A DNA stretch of 5,683 nt, taken from positions 1 through 5,683 of the forward strand of contig JAACDY010000204.1 of assembly GCA_009936675.1 (NCBI GenBank), read 5' to 3'. The translations under genes were made by a program, and so were the position numbers. Below, piece by piece: positions 5,578-5,683 of this stretch; within the stretch, counting starts at the first letter, position 1; each line of letters starts with the position of its first letter. This DNA comes from Bacteroidota bacterium (GTDB lineage Bacteria > Bacteroidota > Bacteroidia > Flavobacteriales > Flavobacteriaceae). The notes below the pieces were generated by a model that worked only from the letters and a program-made list of their open reading frames with translations, was not told the origin of the DNA and did not search any database.

Positions 5578-5609
5578 AAAAAAACGCTCAAGCAAGCTTG
5601 GCGTTTTTT
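5578..5609 (-). terminator. Rho-independent terminator of the tRNA transcript (bidirectional)
   Basis: AACGC (5583-5587) pairs with GCGTT (5601-5605), and CAAG (5589-5592) with CTTG (5597-5600) around a CAAG loop, with one bulged T at 5588. Flanking A7 (5578-5584) and T6 (5604-5609) tracts extend the stem and give U-tracts in both directions. On the minus strand it starts 20 nt beyond the tRNA 3' end, so it most likely terminates that transcript. Confidence 0.85.
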
Positions 5610-5629
5610 CTTATTGTGCGGTTTATTCG

Positions 5630-5683
5630 TGACCCAGGGAGGATTCGAACCCCCAACCCTCAGAGCCGAAATCTGATATTCTA
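5630..5683 (-). tRNA. tRNA-Arg (anticodon UCG), 5' part beyond window
   Basis: On the minus strand the sequence folds as the 3' portion of a class I tRNA. The anticodon stem is TCAGA/TCTGA (5676-5672 with 5664-5660), and the loop TTTCGGC places anticodon TCG at 5669-5667 after U33. A 5-nt variable region (5659-5655) follows. The T-arm has stem GGGGG/CCTCC and loop TTCGAAT. The 3' acceptor strand is CTGGGTC (5637-5631), with discriminator A at 5630. No CCA is encoded. The D-arm and 5' acceptor strand (expected GACCCAG) lie beyond the edge. UCG decodes CGA and related Arg codons. The identity rests on the anticodon alone. Confidence 0.87.

Overview
The window looks like a chromosomal segment of a member of the Bacteroidota, most likely a flavobacterium. 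The composition is A/T-rich and start codons lack good Shine-Dalgarno sequences. Promoter-like TAnnTTTG boxes are present, and the tRNA does not encode its CCA end. The genes also fit: a secreted GH78 enzyme and a lipoprotein-like YHYH protein whose Cys is followed by A-K-E-D-D. This placement is inferred from sequence style, not from a search.

Layout, left to right. (1) 1-229, minus strand: the N-terminal 76 codons of a small single-pass membrane protein, cut by the window edge. Its upstream region holds a promoter candidate and a perfect CRP-type palindrome, TTGTGA-N6-TCACAA. (2) About 297-581: no convincing gene. It holds a 10-bp inverted repeat with a possible alternative pairing, and a 47-codon plus-strand ORF that may be a gene remnant. 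(3) 582-3050, minus strand: a complete secreted alpha-L-rhamnosidase-like protein (GH78 architecture, 822 aa). (4) 3051-3274: a divergent intergenic promoter region. (5) 3275-5428, plus strand: one long reading frame broken by a single in-frame TAG at 3440-3442. Read through, it would encode signal peptide, His-rich start, SHD1-like domain, membrane segment, second hydrophobic segment ending in a lipobox, Asp/Ser/Asn-rich linker, YHYH domain and PEBP-like domain. The part after the stop is annotated as a CDS of up to 643 aa. (6) 5429-5683: two strong hairpin terminators, a short hairpin, a partial copy of a tRNA 3' end, and the 3' two-thirds of a minus-strand tRNA-Arg(UCG) running off the right edge.

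The rhamnosidase would remove terminal L-rhamnose from plant or algal glycans or glycosides in the periplasm. No SusC/SusD, sulfatase or regulator is visible beside it, so a polysaccharide utilisation locus cannot be claimed from this window. The YHYH/PEBP protein has no established function and no visible functional link to the rhamnosidase beyond sharing the divergent intergenic region. The most notable points are the nonsense codon inside the SHD1-like domain, the internal lipobox, the divergent PEBP pocket and the CRP-type site. I do not see a clearly new multi-gene system.
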